In this document: in pieces, positions 28,620 to 31,271 of the stretch
Position numbering within the stretch: the stretch's first letter is position 1
Layout: every line of letters starts with the position of its first letter
NCBI GenBank assembly: GCA_946803715.1
Contig: CAMPET010000117.1
Coordinates: 83,107-114,377 of the forward strand
DNA length: 31,271 bases
Origin: Beroe ovata
Taxonomy: Eukaryota; Ctenophora; Nuda; Beroida; Beroidae
Direction: 5' to 3'
Made by a program: the position numbers and the translations under genes
Notes under the pieces: model-generated
The model's database searches: none
What the model was told of the DNA's origin: nothing
What the model saw: only the letters and a program-made list of their open reading frames with translations

Positions 28620-29481
28620 CAGAGGCGTGCGGTGGATTTGTAATTTAGGAAATTGGGGTGTACGGTAATCGGGTGACTCAGGGGGTTTGGGGGGCAGGCC
28701 CCCCAACTGCCGGAGGCTTAGCGCCGCAGGTGAAGATTTTGGAAAGTCCAAGCCCGAGAATGCCTGAACACACAGAAATCATCGATTCAAGTCATTTTGC
28801 TACAAAAGGAAAGCACTCCAGAGGGCAGAGATGAGCATTTTCAGTCTCCTTTTATAACTGTCTACTGATGGAATAATTCAATATTCATGATCATGGTCAT
28901 AAGACAAGGGCAAGTGAAGATGAGAGTGAGTGATTCCGAATCACTGATTCGTATCCTACACTTAGTTAAAATAGCACATGTAAAAGTGAAGAAATTGCCT
29001 CAATATCAACTCTCCTAAACTCAATATGGACCTTAGCACAGAGTTTATAATCGATCATCAACAAGCATTCACGCCAAATCAACGAAACGAAATGATGAAA
29101 TGACACGTATACATAATATGACTCATATCGATCTGGGGTGTATCGTACACCCCAGCGCAATTAAAATACAGTAGGCGCCCCGATTTCACGGCACGCCTAG
29201 GGAGCATTGCAATTTAACAGTACATTGGGGTGTATGAGCCGCGCGCGCGCGTAAGTGCGCGTTTTCTCAACCAATCAGCGTTGAGATGCGCATAAAGTTA
29301 TTTCACGAATTTTTTTATTCACAATTTCTGGCAGAAAATGCGCGGCACGGCATGAGCAGCGTCGCGTCCCGTTATTGGCAATAAAAATCCGGAATATTTT
29401 CCTTTACCAGAAATTTTCTCTTTTTCTTCGCCAACAGTGGGGTGTACATGGACACCCCAACACCCCCACGGCACGCCTCTG
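28620..29481. mobile_element. Non-autonomous hAT-like element, 862 bp, with 8-bp target duplication
   Basis: The ends are inverted: CAGAGGCGTGCGGTGG (28620-28635) and CCACGGCACGCCTCTG (29466-29481), matching apart from one extra base. Exact copies of GTATTTTG lie on either side (28612-28619 and 29482-29489). CAG-AGGCG-type termini with an 8-bp duplication are the signature of the hAT superfamily. The interior has a G/C palindromic stretch (ggggggcaggccccccaact region, 28685-28715), several gtacacccc motifs and the palindrome ctggggtgtatcgtacaccccag (29133-29157), but no transposase. Confidence 0.88.
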
Positions 29482-29579
29482 GTATTTTGATCAGTTTAAA
29501 AGATTGATGTCTATGTGAAATATCTTGCTGTAAAGTCAGTGTTATCTATATAATGATGTTACTAAACCATCCCTATAGG

Positions 29580-30710
29580 ATGGATAAAACATACTTCAGA
29601 CCAGTAACTGCTACAGAGTCCACTCATGGAAAACGTAGTGCTTTGCCAAACAAACCTCTTTCAAAGCGACCTGGAACAGCCCTTGGAGTCTCTACCGAGC
29701 ATGAAACCAGAAAATCTAACCCACTCAATGTCAGTGTCAGTTTCATTCGTCTACCTACATTAAGTTTATTAAGTTGATGAATTTTTGCTGGTTCCATGTG
29801 AATAAAAGCTTCCTATATTATTACTCTTTTCTTTACATTATCCTCTGAAAACCTGTGAGACATGGAATGCGATGTAAATCATTCAACTAATATTTGATGC
29901 ATCTGTAATATGGATTCCATAAATCTATTTGACCAAATATGCATGTATGGAGTGATGTAGGATGTAGGTTCCTTCAATCAATTGGAGCTTCTAATATGGT
30001 CATAGAAGCTGTATTGATACGATTTGGATTGATCAATTACTTAAACATCACAGTCTGGAAAAGGATACAGTGCCAGTGATAAGAGACTAAGTGAGCTGTA
30101 TGCATCCCTACAAAGCATACCTGAATTCCGAGCTGCCACACCAAAGATTCACATATCACATCACCAATCACAAAAAGAAAAGAAAACAACAAGTAAGGTA
30201 GGGTGAGCCTGTGGATTCAGTTTATTTGTGTGAGGCCAGTAAAATAAAAAATGCTGATATAATTATCTGCTGCAACTATAGTTTCTCAACTGCTGCTTAA
30301 AATAGATAGATGAGATGGTTTTACTTCACGAGGTTGCTGCATAACTGATGCATTATAGCTTAATTCAATCACGTGCACTAGAACCTACTGATCTAATCAG
30401 CTATACAAAGGGAACTCTTTCAACAAATTGTAAATTGTAGGAGCTGAATGACCTTTTCTTTGTGAGCTGTTGTGAAATCTTCTTCTCAACCTAGTGAGAT
30501 GAAGCCGTGTTGCATGCTAGAGAATTCTTCTCGTTTTTATTGCTATATTTGAGTATTTGAAATGCTGGAGCCCAGTGAAGGCTGTATTTTAGTTTTTGTT
30601 TTGTGGTTTCAGATCGTCTTCTTACAATTAATTCAAACTATTCCACTACTGTTCATTATTCGTGGGACTACATGACTACACAGACCTCATTTTTTCGGCT
30701 GAATCCATAA
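29580..30710 (+). CDS. Hypothetical 128-aa protein encoded by three exons
   Basis: Exons joined by hand: 29580-29729 (ATG, 50 codons, after a CTATAG acceptor at 29578), 30054-30192 (CAG acceptor, 46 codons plus one base, GTAAG donor) and 30613-30710 (TTTCAG acceptor, two bases, 31 codons, TAA). Phases agree at both junctions. The N-terminus is basic and Thr/Ser/Pro-rich (MDKTYFRPVTATE; KRSALPNKPLSKRPG). The middle has a short helical segment (ASDKRLSELYASLQSIPEF), and the end is Thr/Tyr/Phe-rich (STTVHYSWDYMTTQTSFFRL). There is no signal peptide, membrane span or known domain. The short basic build recalls small microtubule-associated ciliary proteins, which is only an impression. The first donor (GTCAGT) is weak. 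The 5' non-coding exon lies upstream, possibly beyond the hAT element. Confidence 0.55.
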
Positions 30711-31255
30711 AAAAGCCATTACTCCGTGAAGCAGTGCCATCCTATATCTAGAGTACTTCCGGTGGATTGTTCCTACATGATAAGATGTAAAACTATGTAA
30801 ACTGTATCAATTGAGCAATTGATAATCCATTGGAAGTTTTCTCAGATTTGTTTTCAAAGTTGCTTGCAACAAACACAAAAAACAATTTCCTTCCATCATA
30901 ATTCAATAGTCAATCCTCCTGCAACCTGCGTGTGTTTTGACACGATTTGCCAGTCTATTTTGTTAACTAAGCAGTAGGAGTGTTCCGCTCACTGCTAAAA
31001 CACCTTCAGGCTTTCTGGAGATATTTTTAATTACCTACAAATTTGCTAACCCTATTCCCTTCAAACTTTGTGTTGGTTTTCAAATTCCCCTCCCCTCAGC
31101 TTACAAACTGAGTAACCAAGGCAACACATATACTTACGTTTCACGCTGTAATTACTATACTTTGTAATCCAAGTAGGTTCCAGCTCACCGTAGTTACACT
31201 TCTGTATTTTCTGTGGTAATGCTCTCTTACATTATTCATGTGAAGCACTGGATAC
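30711..31255. other. Downstream sequence, no gene seen
   Basis: AT-rich DNA following the small gene. I see no clear AATAAA and no coding exon. Confidence 0.4.
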
Positions 31256-31271
31256 GGGGGGGGGGGGGGGG
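31256..31271. repeat. Terminal G homopolymer (16 G)
   Basis: The window ends in an unbroken run of G, either a true homopolymer at a contig edge or a sequencing artefact. Confidence 0.9.

Overview
This is nuclear DNA from an animal. Most host genes have short coding exons with GT-AG introns, and the recognisable ones (TRAPPC13, an RBBP6-type DWNN protein, an HADHB-like thiolase) are eukaryotic. The rest is a typical invertebrate repeat landscape: a CR1-like LINE, a FLYWCH/MULE transposon, a hAT-type MITE and several minisatellites. A marine invertebrate such as a sponge or cnidarian would fit, but nothing here fixes the phylum. One 605-base run of N (11067-11671), single N's at 4632, 12450, 13262 and 15914, and a terminal G run show a draft scaffold.

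Layout, left to right. 1-4.7 kb: a CR1-like non-LTR retrotransposon on the + strand, cut by the window edge. ORF1 (zinc-finger gag-like) and ORF2 (endonuclease plus reverse transcriptase) overlap by 34 bp, and the ORF2 C-terminus is frameshifted. 4.77-7.72 kb: a nearly self-contained MULE-type DNA transposon whose terminal inverted repeats are arrays of a 15-bp unit. It has a 10-bp candidate target duplication and one intact FLYWCH-DDE transposase on the - strand. 8.36-10.76 kb: a long, intron-free + strand ORF of about 800 codons that I do not recognise. 11.0-12.0 kb: the assembly gap, then an 11-bp-period C/G minisatellite that turns into its own inverted complement.

From 12.45 to 27.0 kb every host gene lies on the - strand, head to tail. 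In transcription order they are a divergent HADHB-like thiolase (26988-25723), a 978-aa alpha-helical protein of unknown family (25651-22580), TRAPPC13 (nine phase-consistent exons, 22243-19440), an RBBP6-like DWNN domain (17602-17046) and a chain of proline-rich exons (13240-12451) that may belong to the DWNN gene. The spacing is tight at the upstream end: 71 bp between the thiolase stop and the next predicted ATG. Introns and spacers carry minisatellites, perfect palindromes and a modular GC-rich repeat family seen both at 18.2-19.1 kb and at 27.7-28.25 kb.

28.6-29.5 kb is a non-autonomous hAT-like element with an 8-bp target duplication. 29.58-30.71 kb holds a small + strand gene of three predicted coding exons (128 aa) of unknown function. 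The last 560 bases show no gene and end in a G homopolymer.

Exon calls for TRAPPC13, the DWNN gene, the helical protein and the 128-aa gene were made by hand from splice sites and matching reading phases. No database search was possible.
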